Assembly (NCBI GenBank): GCA_902528135.1
Contig: CABZRS010000002.1
Span: forward strand, 79,409 to 114,481
Direction: 5' to 3'
DNA: 35,073 bases
From: an uncultured Pelagibacteraceae bacterium
GTDB lineage: Bacteria > Pseudomonadota > Alphaproteobacteria > Pelagibacterales > Pelagibacteraceae
The number at the start of each line of letters is the position of its first letter. The first letter of the stretch is position 1. The position numbers and the translations under genes were made by a program. Positions 1-7,578 of the stretch are shown here, piece after piece. The notes below the pieces were generated by a model. The model was not told the DNA's origin. It searched no databases and worked only from the letters and a program-made list of their open reading frames with translations.

Positions 1-1
1 A

Positions 2-1009
2 AAGCTAGGATATGGTGATCCAACTGCAAAAGCATTGGGTGTACCAATCGATTGGGTAGATTATTCTGGTGGATTATCAGAAATCAAAGCCCAAAAAGAA
101 GCAGGGGCGATTACATGGGATATTATAGATGTATTTGCTTATGACACTATTAATGGTTGTGACGAAGGTATTTTTGTTGAATTTGATTTTGATAAAGACT
201 TTCCACCAGCTCCTGATGGTACGCCTGCAAGTGAAGACTTCTTCACAGACATGCCAAGTAAATGTGCTGTAGGAAATATTTTATATTCTTGGAATTATGC
301 TTACAACAGCGACCTGTTAAAAAGTACTCCAAAAACTATTAAAGATTTCTTTAATACTCAAAGATTTCCTGGGAAAAGAGCAATATATAAAAGCGCTCTA
401 ACAAACCTAGAAATTGCATTAGCAGCTGACGGAGTAAAAATGGGTAAAGGTGGAGAATTTCTATACAAAAAATTAGAAGATCCAGCTTATGTAACAAGAG
501 CTATGAACAAAATCAAAGCGCTTTGTGAAGATCCAAATGGCGGATGCGTATTTTGGTCAGCAGGTGCTCAACCACCAGAATTATTAATGAGTGGTGAAGT
601 TGTAATGGCAACTGGTTGGAATGGTAGATTTTTCAATGCAGCAGTTGGAGAAGGTGCTCCAATAGTTCAGGTTTGGGACGGACAAGGTCTTGACTATGAA
701 TATTTTGCATTAGTTAAAGGTGGACCAAACGAAGCTGATGCTAAAAAAGCTTTAGCAATGATGACAAGTACCGAGATGTTAGCAGGAAGTGCAAAATATA
801 TTGCGTACGCTCCATGGAGAAAATCATCAATTGCAGTTATGGAAGCAGGAGAGCCTTGGTATAAAGATGGGAAAACTAATATGGTCCCTCATATGCCAAC
901 AGCACCAGCTAACCTTAAAAAATACTTCTTAGTGAATGCAGAGTACTGGGCTGATAATGGAACAGAACTTGGTGAGCAGTGGGAAGCTATGAAAGCTAGT
1001 ATTAAATAA
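2..1009 (+). CDS. potD: Polyamine-type ABC transporter substrate-binding protein (5' end cut off by window)
   Basis: Periplasmic binding protein that captures the substrate and delivers it to the two permeases downstream. The frame is open from base 2 (it reads KLGYGDPTAKALGVPIDWVD), so the gene starts before the window. The TTG at 35 is only an internal Leu codon. About 335 residues are visible; the signal peptide and probably the first few dozen residues are missing. The C-terminal lobe carries GWNGRFFNA and VWDGQGLDYEYFALVKG, in the style of family 1 (PotD/PotF-like) binding proteins, and the next two genes are PotB/PotC-type permeases. Substrate identity (putrescine, spermidine or another small cation) cannot be read from the sequence. 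The ATPase gene is not in the window and presumably lies upstream. The coding end is followed 35 bp later by a strong hairpin. Confidence 0.85.
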   Translation, partial: KLGYGDPTAKALGVPIDWVDYSGGLSEIKAQKEAGAITWDIIDVFAYDTINGCDEGIFVEFDFDKDFPPAPDGTPASEDFFTDMPSKCAVGNILYSWNYAYNSDLLKSTPKTIKDFFNTQRFPGKRAIYKSALTNLEIALAADGVKMGKGGEFLYKKLEDPAYVTRAMNKIKALCEDPNGGCVFWSAGAQPPELLMSGEVVMATGWNGRFFNAAVGEGAPIVQVWDGQGLDYEYFALVKGGPNEADAKKALAMMTSTEMLAGSAKYIAYAPWRKSSIAVMEAGEPWYKDGKTNMVPHMPTAPANLKKYFLVNAEYWADNGTELGEQWEAMKASIK

Positions 1010-1044
1010 TTAAAGTTTTAAACACTTTAATTTTATATTATATT

Positions 1045-1076
1045 AAGGGCGGTTTATAAAACCGCCCTTTTTTTTT
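1045..1076 (+). terminator. Intrinsic terminator or attenuator between binding protein and permease
   Basis: Perfect 11-bp stem AAGGGCGGTTT (1045-1055) / AAACCGCCCTT (1059-1069) with a three-base ATA loop, followed by an unbroken run of T to 1076 (nine T from 1068, two of them in the stem). This is a textbook rho-independent terminator. The ATG of the permease begins on the very next base, so there is no room for a Shine-Dalgarno sequence downstream of the stem. In its position inside a transporter operon it most likely ends a large share of transcripts, giving more binding protein than permease. Confidence 0.9.
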
Positions 1077-2330
1077 ATGAGTTCAGAAACAGGAAAAATA
1101 TTATCAACAGATGGAATTCCCCTAGAGGAAAGTCTTAAACAAGCAGAAAGAAAAAATAAAATAAAAGCCTTCCTTCTGGTTACCCCATTACTTTTATTTT
1201 TGATCATCACTTATATTGTTCCAATTGCAGATATGTTTTCTAGAAGTATTGATGACAAAATGGTTACAAACATGCTGCCAAAAACATATAAAGCAATGGA
1301 GCAGTGGGATGGAAAAGAACTCCCACCAGAAGAAGTATTTGAAGCTTTTTATTTGGATTACAAAATTTTAGTAAAAAATAAGACCGCTGGAAAATTACAA
1401 ACTCAATTAAACTACGAAAAAAACGGTTTTAAGAGTGTTTTGAAAAAATTAGCTAGAAAGCAAAAGAAATTTGAGGAGGGAAATTATAAAGAGCAGATTA
1501 TGAAAGTTCATAAAAGGTGGAGAAATGTTGAATATTGGAGAGCAATTAAAAGAAGAGCTCCAGCATACACTTACTCTAAATATTTAAAAGGTGTTGATAT
1601 GTACTCAAATGAAGATGGCAAAATTGTACAAGTAGCTGAAGATAGAAGAATTCATAGAATTTTATGGTCAAGAACTTTGGAGGTTGCATTTTTTGTAACT
1701 CTATTTTGTTTTTTAATGGCCTATCCAATTGCACATTTATTAGCAACTCTTCCAATGAAGTATAGCAACTTGTTAATGATTTGTGTGCTGTTGCCGTTTT
1801 GGACCTCATTACTTGTACGAACAGCCAGTTGGATGATTTTGTTACAGCAACAAGGAATTGTTAATGACTTTTTTGTTTGGATTGGCCTTGTGGCCGACGA
1901 TAATAGACCAGAGATGATGTATAACAAGACAGGGACTTATGTTGCAATGACACAAATACTTTTACCTTTTATGGTATTACCTTTGTACAGTGTTATGAAA
2001 ACAATTTCTCCAAGCCTTATGAGAGCAGGTAAGTCTTTAGGAGCTACTCCAGCAGTAGCTTTTTTTAAAGTTTATTTCCCGCTAACAATTCCAGGTATTG
2101 GGGCAGGTTGCTTATTAGTATTTATTCTTGCAATTGGGTATTACATAACTCCAGCTTTGGTAGGTGGAGCTTCTGGAACACTTATCAGTAATCAAATAGC
2201 TTATCACATGAAGAGTACTTTAGATTGGAGTTTTGCATCTGCGATGGGCTTAATGCTTTTGACAGGAGTACTTGTTATCTATTGGATTTATAACAAACTT
2301 GTAGGAGTTGATAATATTAAACTAGGATAA
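1077..2330 (+). CDS. potB: Polyamine-type ABC transporter permease, PotB-like, with large insertion after TM1
   Basis: Inner-membrane permease subunit of the importer whose binding protein lies upstream. Residues 30-52 form a first transmembrane helix. About 145 strongly charged, Lys/Arg-rich residues follow (roughly 55-197), then five further hydrophobic segments. The ABC-permease EAA loop is visible (SLMRAGKSLGATPAVAFFKV, about residues 313-332). At 417 aa it is clearly longer than the roughly 275-300 aa of enterobacterial PotB, and the insertion explains the excess. Topology would place the insertion in the periplasm. Start: ATG 1077 directly after a terminator T-tract; the next in-frame Met is residue 53, past TM1, so 1077 is the only sensible start. 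The stop is two bases before the next gene, implying co-translation. Substrate is not determined by sequence. Confidence 0.88.
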   Translation: MSSETGKILSTDGIPLEESLKQAERKNKIKAFLLVTPLLLFLIITYIVPIADMFSRSIDDKMVTNMLPKTYKAMEQWDGKELPPEEVFEAFYLDYKILVKNKTAGKLQTQLNYEKNGFKSVLKKLARKQKKFEEGNYKEQIMKVHKRWRNVEYWRAIKRRAPAYTYSKYLKGVDMYSNEDGKIVQVAEDRRIHRILWSRTLEVAFFVTLFCFLMAYPIAHLLATLPMKYSNLLMICVLLPFWTSLLVRTASWMILLQQQGIVNDFFVWIGLVADDNRPEMMYNKTGTYVAMTQILLPFMVLPLYSVMKTISPSLMRAGKSLGATPAVAFFKVYFPLTIPGIGAGCLLVFILAIGYYITPALVGGASGTLISNQIAYHMKSTLDWSFASAMGLMLLTGVLVIYWIYNKLVGVDNIKLG

Positions 2331-2332
2331 TT

Positions 2333-3187
2333 ATGGCTTTACCGAAATATACAGAACCTCATTACAGAATTTGGCATTATTTTTATCTTTTTGTTTGTGG
2401 ATGTGTTTTCTTCTTTTTAATTGCACCTTTATTCGTAATTTTTCCATTATCATTTAATGCGGAGGAATTTTTAGTCTTCACAGATGGAATGAAGAGACTT
2501 GATCCAGATGCTTTTTCTACAAGATGGTACAAAGATATGGTCTATGGTACAAAAAATCCGTGGGGATTAGCAGCAAAGAATAGTTTCATCATTGCTATAT
2601 TTGCAACGATAGGATCAATTATACTTGGTACGCTAGCAGCACTTGGTTTGAGTAGTAGACATATGCCATACAAGGGTCTGATTATGGCAACTTTAATATC
2701 TCCAATGATTGTTCCTCTAATTATTTCTGGAGTTGCAATTTTCTTTTTCATGGCAAAAGTAGGTTTAGCTGCAACGCATTTAGGGATAATTTTAGCACAT
2801 ATTATTTTAGGAACTCCATTTGTAGTTATAACAGTAACCGCAACGCTTTCTGGATTTGATCATAGTATTACTAGGGCTGCTTCTAGCTTAGGAAGCAATC
2901 CATTTAATACTTTTATGAAAATAACTTTACCGTTAATACTTCCTGGCGTTATTTCTGGAGGTTTGTTTGCTTTTGTAACATCATTTGATGAGGTTGTAGT
3001 CGTATTATTCTTAGCAGGCTTAGATAACACAACAATTCCAATTCAAATGTGGACAGGTCTTAGAGAGCAGCTTAGTCCTACAATTTTAGCCGTAGCAACT
3101 TGCTTAATAGTTTTATCAGTATTAATTTTAGTCACAGCAGAGCTTTTAAGAAGAAGATCTGAGAGATTAAGAGGAATAAATAGATAA
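2333..3187 (+). CDS. potC: Polyamine-type ABC transporter permease, PotC-like
   Basis: Second inner-membrane permease of the importer, 284 aa, the normal size for PotC. It shows an N-terminal membrane helix (about 14-38), a short extracellular stretch containing SFNAEEFLVF, then five more helices. The EAA loop AASSLGSNPFNTFMKITLPL contacts the ATPase. An AGGA sequence six bases before the ATG is a plausible ribosome-binding site and overlaps the end of the upstream gene. It ends the plus-strand transporter operon. Its stop codon is separated by a single base from the stop codon of the convergent thiolase gene, with no hairpin between. Substrate assignment to polyamines comes from family resemblance only. 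Confidence 0.88.
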   Translation: MALPKYTEPHYRIWHYFYLFVCGCVFFFLIAPLFVIFPLSFNAEEFLVFTDGMKRLDPDAFSTRWYKDMVYGTKNPWGLAAKNSFIIAIFATIGSIILGTLAALGLSSRHMPYKGLIMATLISPMIVPLIISGVAIFFFMAKVGLAATHLGIILAHIILGTPFVVITVTATLSGFDHSITRAASSLGSNPFNTFMKITLPLILPGVISGGLFAFVTSFDEVVVVLFLAGLDNTTIPIQMWTGLREQLSPTILAVATCLIVLSVLILVTAELLRRRSERLRGINR

Positions 3188-3188
3188 A

Positions 3189-4313
3189 TTAGTTTACAGA
3201 CTCAATCACTGTAGCAATTCCCATACCTAAACCAATACACTGAGTTGAAAGTGCATATTTTTTATTTTCTCTCTTAAGTAGTTCAGCAGCTTTGCCCGTA
3301 ATTCTTGCACCTGTTGCTCCAAGAGGATGTCCAAGGGCAAGCGCTCCGCCATCTAAATTAACTTTATCTTTATTAATACCTAAATCTTTAATACATGCTA
3401 AGGATTGCGACGCAAAAGCCTCATTCAATTCAACAATATCAATTTTATCTGCTGTCAATTTAGCTCTTTCCAAAGCTTTTTTTGATGCTCCAATTGGACC
3501 TAATCCCATATAGTCAGGGTCACACCCTTGCACTGCAGTAGATACAATTCTTCCCAAAATATTTAAATTATTTTCTTTTGCATAACTTTCTTCACAAATT
3601 AATGTTGCAGCTGCACCATCGGTTAAAGGTGATGAAGTGGCTGCTGTAACAGTACCATTTTCATCGAACGCGAGTTTTAATCCATCCAACTTTTCCATTG
3701 TGCTGCCTGGTCTAATATTTCCATCGGTATCACAATCTCCGATTGATACAATTTCATTTTTAAAATTACCTTTTGTTTGTGCTTCATGTGCTTTTTGATG
3801 ACTTGAGATTGCAAATTCCTGTTGTTCATTTCTTGAAATATTATATTTTTTGGCAACATTTTCAGCAGTAGTTCCCATTGAAAAATAAACGTGCGGATTA
3901 TCATTTTTATTTTCTGGATAAGGTATTGGATCAAAACCTGTATTAACTCTAGTCATACTTTCAACACCTCCACATATAAATACTTTTCCTGCTCCTAACG
4001 AAATTTTACCTGCAGCAATATGAATAGCTTCCATTGAGGAACCACACCATCTATCAACTGTCATTCCAGAAGTTTTAACATCCATATTAGTTAAAAATGT
4101 TGTTAACTTTCCAATATTAAATGACTGCTCTCCAGTTTGAAATGCACAACCAACAACAATATCTTCAATATCCTCTTTTTTAACATTGGATTTAGCAACT
4201 AAATTTTTAATCACTTCTGCTAATAAATTTACAGGCTTTGTATCTACGAGCGCACCTTTTCTCGCCATTGTGAAAGGCGATCTTGAGAAGCCAGCAATTA
4301 CAGGTTTAAACAT
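3189..4313 (-). CDS. Thiolase (acetyl-CoA acetyltransferase family)
   Basis: Cytoplasmic thiolase catalysing CoA-dependent cleavage of a 3-ketoacyl-CoA to acetyl-CoA, or the reverse condensation. All catalytic elements are visible: nucleophile Cys90 in DRWCGSSMEA, NEAFA, His329 in GGALALGHPLGATGAR, and Cys359 in TQCIGLGMG. At 374 aa it is slightly shorter than typical acetyl-CoA acetyltransferases (about 390 aa), with an intact core. It is the last gene of a seven-gene minus-strand operon, 16 bp after the DmdA-like gene. In that setting it may release acetyl-CoA or propionyl-CoA from the product of the upstream enzymes rather than serve beta-oxidation; that role is inferred. The other candidate beta-oxidation gene in the window (16926-19148) is on the opposite strand and far away. 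Confidence 0.92.
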   Translation of the reverse strand: MFKPVIAGFSRSPFTMARKGALVDTKPVNLLAEVIKNLVAKSNVKKEDIEDIVVGCAFQTGEQSFNIGKLTTFLTNMDVKTSGMTVDRWCGSSMEAIHIAAGKISLGAGKVFICGGVESMTRVNTGFDPIPYPENKNDNPHVYFSMGTTAENVAKKYNISRNEQQEFAISSHQKAHEAQTKGNFKNEIVSIGDCDTDGNIRPGSTMEKLDGLKLAFDENGTVTAATSSPLTDGAAATLICEESYAKENNLNILGRIVSTAVQGCDPDYMGLGPIGASKKALERAKLTADKIDIVELNEAFASQSLACIKDLGINKDKVNLDGGALALGHPLGATGARITGKAAELLKRENKKYALSTQCIGLGMGIATVIESVN

Positions 4314-4329
4314 ATTAATAAATATAAAG

Positions 4330-5496
4330 TTAATCTGGGAATGGTAAAGAAGTTATAATGCCTTTTCTATTTTCTCCATTGAAAGTATTTACAAAAACCT
4401 CATTTCCAATTTCCCAATAATCTTTTAAAATCATAGAAAGACCTATATTCTTTCGAAATCCTGGAGAATATATTCCAGATGCAATTTGCCCAATTTTTGC
4501 ATTATCTTTTGAGTATACTGGTAAAGGCACACCGGTTGGCTTACACGGATCTCCATCAAACAAAATTCCTCTCATTCTTTGTACAATTCCATCAGATTGG
4601 ATCTTTCTTAAAGCCTCTTTACCTATAAAATCATGATCATCCTCTTGTTTGCAGTATTTTTCAAGATTACACTCAAGTGGGTTATTTTCTCTTGTAAAGT
4701 CATTTCCATAAGACATTAACCCAGCCTCAATTCTATCAATTAAATTTGGACATCCTGGAGAAATATTAAATTTTTGTCCGCTCTCCCATATAGTATCCCA
4801 AAGTTTTTCTCCAAGTTCTATCTCATTAAAATGTTTTTCAAATCCTTTAAAGTATATTTCAAAACCATCTTGTTTACTGTAACCAGATCTTGCAATAATT
4901 TGTTTAGTTCCTAAAAAATCAAACACTTTAAAATTAAAAAATTTTAACTTTTTTATATCCTCACCAAAAATTGAAATTAGTAGGTCCTCAGATTTCGGAC
5001 CTTGAATAGCTAGTGGATATACATCTGGTTCGATAATTTCTACATTTAATTTTGATCCTAAAGCAATTCCTTTTGCCCAAAGTAAAATATCAGAATCTGC
5101 AATAGAAATCCAAAACATATCATCGTCTAGTTTTAATAAAACTGGATCATTAATCATCCCAGCTGTGTCGTCAATTATTGGAACATAAAAACATTTACCG
5201 GTCTCCATTTTTTTTATGGGTCGTGGTGTCATTTTTTGCACCAATTTTTCAGCATCTGGCCCTGAAATTTGCACTTGTCTCTGGCATGACACATCCCACA
5301 CTTGAACCTGTTCTCTTAAATGCCAGTAATCCTCTTCAATGGTATTTTTAAAACCTTTTGGTAGTAGCATGTGATTAACAACAGTAAAATCAGATACTCC
5401 ACATTCCTCTACTTTATTAGTAAATGGAGTTCGTCTTATACGTCTAGACATATTTAATTTTATATTTTTTTGTGGAATTAAATTTTCTTTACTCAT
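4330..5496 (-). CDS. DmdA-like tetrahydrofolate-dependent demethylase (DMSP demethylase / GcvT family)
   Basis: GcvT-fold enzyme, 388 aa, expected to move a methyl or one-carbon group from a substrate to tetrahydrofolate. The N-terminus RIRRTPFTNKVEECGV...NHMLLP, then VQVWDVSCQRQVQISGPDA, is the arrangement I recognise from marine DMSP demethylase DmdA, so it belongs to that branch rather than to glycine-cleavage T-protein. The folate-domain Asp117 (MINDPV), SGYSKQDGFEIYF (204-216) and RIEAGLMSYGNDF are present. An extra N-terminal tail of about 15 residues precedes the usual DmdA start, and Met16 is a possible alternative start. True DMSP activity is not certain: the active-site segment reads SGY where I recall SGW in characterised DmdA, and the operon has no DmdB/C/D genes. 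It could act on another sulfonium, betaine or O-methyl substrate. One base separates it from the upstream gene. Confidence 0.8.
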   Translation of the reverse strand: MSKENLIPQKNIKLNMSRRIRRTPFTNKVEECGVSDFTVVNHMLLPKGFKNTIEEDYWHLREQVQVWDVSCQRQVQISGPDAEKLVQKMTPRPIKKMETGKCFYVPIIDDTAGMINDPVLLKLDDDMFWISIADSDILLWAKGIALGSKLNVEIIEPDVYPLAIQGPKSEDLLISIFGEDIKKLKFFNFKVFDFLGTKQIIARSGYSKQDGFEIYFKGFEKHFNEIELGEKLWDTIWESGQKFNISPGCPNLIDRIEAGLMSYGNDFTRENNPLECNLEKYCKQEDDHDFIGKEALRKIQSDGIVQRMRGILFDGDPCKPTGVPLPVYSKDNAKIGQIASGIYSPGFRKNIGLSMILKDYWEIGNEVFVNTFNGENRKGIITSLPFPD

Positions 5497-5497
5497 T

Positions 5498-5833
5498 TTA
5501 TTTAGACCACCAAACTGTGTAGCTATTTTTAGAGATTATAATTGGAATATGATATTTTTTATTTTGATCTTCCATTTTAAATTTAATATTAATTTCTGAA
5601 ACTATTTTTTTTTCTGAAAAATAATTGCCAGTTTTACAAACCATTTCATACTCACAATTGCAGTCGTCTTTACTTAATTCAAATTCTTGCAGTATTCGTC
5701 CACCTTCATCAGATTTAGTTTCGCAGAAAACTTTCTTTTCTCGATTTTCATTAATTTGATAAATAATTACATCAACATTTGCAGCATGCGAGCCATTTGT
5801 TGCATCCAATAAGTGAGAAGAGAAAGTTGCCAC
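5498..5833 (-). CDS. Transthyretin-like protein (5-hydroxyisourate hydrolase fold)
   Basis: Small protein, 111 aa, of the transthyretin/HIUase family, whose known members hydrolyse 5-hydroxyisourate in urate breakdown. The N-terminal signature SSHLLDATNGSHAANV carries His7, DEGGRI carries Arg46, and YHIPIIIS carries His95, so the His-Arg-His set of the hydrolase is kept. The C-terminal YRGS tetrapeptide, which closes the active site in canonical enzymes, is missing: the protein ends in VWWSK. Start is GTG at 5833, two bases after the stop of the ThDP gene; this start gives the exact family N-terminus. No other urate or allantoin gene lies in the operon, so hydrolysis of a different cyclic amide or lactone is possible. 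Family assignment is firm, substrate is not. Confidence 0.8.
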   Translation of the reverse strand: MATFSSHLLDATNGSHAANVDVIIYQINENREKKVFCETKSDEGGRILQEFELSKDDCNCEYEMVCKTGNYFSEKKIVSEINIKFKMEDQNKKYHIPIIISKNSYTVWWSK

Positions 5834-5835
5834 GA

Positions 5836-7578
5836 TTATTCTATTGATGATTTCTCTCTTTTACTTGCAACTGCAGATACTATTGGGCTTAATACAGGTT
5901 TTGCTTTAACGTTCACGCACGCGGGTTTTCCGCTTTCCATAGCTCTTTTAAGTGCTGGACCTAGCTCTTCTCTTTTATTAACTAATTCTCCATGTCCTCC
6001 AAAACCTTCAAATATCTTGTGAAATGGTATATCGCGGAAGTCAGTTCCCACACTTTTCCCACTTTTAAATAACCTCTCTTGTTGCTGACCAATTGAAGCA
6101 AGACCCCCGTTATTATCAATTACAACAGTAATAGGTTTTTTCTCATAAAATACACTTTCAATAGACATACCTCCTGATAAAAAAGCACCATCACCACTTA
6201 TCAGAACTACATTTGAATCTGGATTATGATTTTTAGCAGATAGAGCAAATGAAACTCCAACACCTAACATACTAAAAGTTCCAGGATGCAATATTCCTTT
6301 TAATTTTTTTCCTTTGGCACCTGCGATGTTGATTGCAATTTCTGACCAAAAATGAGTATTTCCTCCATCGATAACAAGCCAATCATTTTCACTCATTGCA
6401 TTTTGAACATCCAATGAAAGTTGTAGAGGGTGAATTTTTCCTCCATTTTTTTTAGATGCTTCAGCTTCAATTTCTAATTCTTTCAAAGATTTATCTACCC
6501 ACTCTTTCTTCTTTTTTTTATTCTCTTGAAACCACTTTGTATCTAAAGACCATTTATTATTTTTTTTTAAGTTGGATAATGTATCTAAAAAAACACCAGG
6601 ATCACTTAGCAAACTTAAATCTGCAGCTCTATTAAGTCCTAATTCTTCATGTGAACCATTTACACAAACTAATTTTGTTGACTCTGGTATAAAAGGTGGA
6701 TTTCCAAAATTTAATTGATTATCTAATCTCGCTCCAACGACAAGAACGAGATCTGAATTGTGTAATGCAAATTCTGAAGGAGGGTATTGATGTATATCAG
6801 CTAACCCCATGTAAGCGTTAGCTTCCTCTCCTAATAATTTTTGATGATACGGAACATTAAAAATTGGTATATTTAAATTGTTACCAGCTGCTTCAAGATT
6901 TTTTTCTGAATGTGACCACCAAACACCATGTCCACCAATGATGACTGGTTTTTTCGAATTACAAGCAAGTTCTAAGACTTTAGAGAGTGAATTTGGATCT
7001 GGCCACGCTTTAGCTATAGGTTTTGCTTTTTGAGAATATGGTCTTTCTTCTAAACCAACTTCCTCAGCAAAAGATGAAAACATTATATCAACAGGAAGAC
7101 TAAGATGTACAGCACCAGGATACCCATTAGTTGCAATATGATATGCTTTGTCTACAAATTCTCTTATTCTAGTTCCATCAGTAATACTTGCACTATATTT
7201 GGTTAAAGGGGCTGCAATTGAAACATCGTCAATTTCTTTAAAACCACCTGAACCTTGTCTTTTAAGACTGCTAGATCCTGTAATGTAAATAATGGGACTT
7301 CTCTCGCCCCAAGCTTCCATCATTGAAGGGACAGCATTAGTAAATCCTTCAGGTCCAACTAAACAGACTGATGGTTTACGTGTAATCCTTGTATTGCCAT
7401 CTGCTAAATGACCTGCAATTTGCTCATGTGGAGTGTTTATAACCTCAATTTGGCATTCAGCAAAACCTTCAATTGCTGGATTACAAAAACCCCCCGAGAG
7501 AGTGAAAACTTTGCTAATTCCTTTATCTTTTAGAGCCCTTGCAAGTAATGCTCCACCTCTAATTTTATTTTCGCTCAT
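5836..7578 (-). CDS. Thiamine diphosphate-dependent enzyme (acetolactate synthase / benzoylformate decarboxylase superfamily)
   Basis: Cytoplasmic three-domain ThDP enzyme, 580 aa. The N-terminal pyrimidine-binding domain has the catalytic glutamate Glu52 in PHEQIAGHLADG. The C-terminal domain has the diphosphate/Mg motif from GDG (462-464) to NN (489-490). This makes it a decarboxylase, carboligase or lyase acting on a 2-oxoacid or 2-hydroxyacyl substrate. Glu52 argues against glyoxylate carboligase, which lacks that residue. I cannot separate acetolactate-synthase-like, benzoylformate-decarboxylase-like and 2-hydroxyacyl-CoA-lyase-like functions by eye. Its ATG directly follows the stop of the FMN 2-hydroxyacid dehydrogenase gene. 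That pairing resembles mandelate dehydrogenase plus benzoylformate decarboxylase, where one enzyme makes the 2-oxoacid that the other cleaves. It is probably not housekeeping acetolactate synthase, since no IlvN regulatory subunit or IlvC is nearby. Confidence 0.85.
   Translation of the reverse strand: MSENKIRGGALLARALKDKGISKVFTLSGGFCNPAIEGFAECQIEVINTPHEQIAGHLADGNTRITRKPSVCLVGPEGFTNAVPSMMEAWGERSPIIYITGSSSLKRQGSGGFKEIDDVSIAAPLTKYSASITDGTRIREFVDKAYHIATNGYPGAVHLSLPVDIMFSSFAEEVGLEERPYSQKAKPIAKAWPDPNSLSKVLELACNSKKPVIIGGHGVWWSHSEKNLEAAGNNLNIPIFNVPYHQKLLGEEANAYMGLADIHQYPPSEFALHNSDLVLVVGARLDNQLNFGNPPFIPESTKLVCVNGSHEELGLNRAADLSLLSDPGVFLDTLSNLKKNNKWSLDTKWFQENKKKKKEWVDKSLKELEIEAEASKKNGGKIHPLQLSLDVQNAMSENDWLVIDGGNTHFWSEIAINIAGAKGKKLKGILHPGTFSMLGVGVSFALSAKNHNPDSNVVLISGDGAFLSGGMSIESVFYEKKPITVVIDNNGGLASIGQQQERLFKSGKSVGTDFRDIPFHKIFEGFGGHGELVNKREELGPALKRAMESGKPACVNVKAKPVLSPIVSAVASKREKSSIE

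Noticed and set aside
35-1009. Start of the first gene at TTG 35
   Set aside because: The frame is open back to base 2 with binding-protein-like sequence, so the TTG is an internal codon of a gene cut by the window edge.
1576-1927. Minus-strand open frames within the potB-like gene
   Set aside because: They lie wholly inside a well-supported permease gene, show no recognisable domain, and are expected in AT-rich DNA. The same applies to other frames opposite or inside genes across the window.
5498-7578. Urate/glyoxylate degradation module (HIUase plus glyoxylate carboligase)
   Set aside because: The ThDP enzyme keeps the catalytic glutamate (Glu52 in PHEQ) that glyoxylate carboligase lacks, and no urate oxidase, OHCU decarboxylase, allantoinase or hydroxypyruvate isomerase is present.
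5836-7578. Housekeeping acetolactate synthase (IlvB)
   Set aside because: There is no IlvN or IlvC neighbour, and the context is catabolic with a 2-hydroxyacid dehydrogenase. Superfamily membership alone does not support the biosynthetic role.
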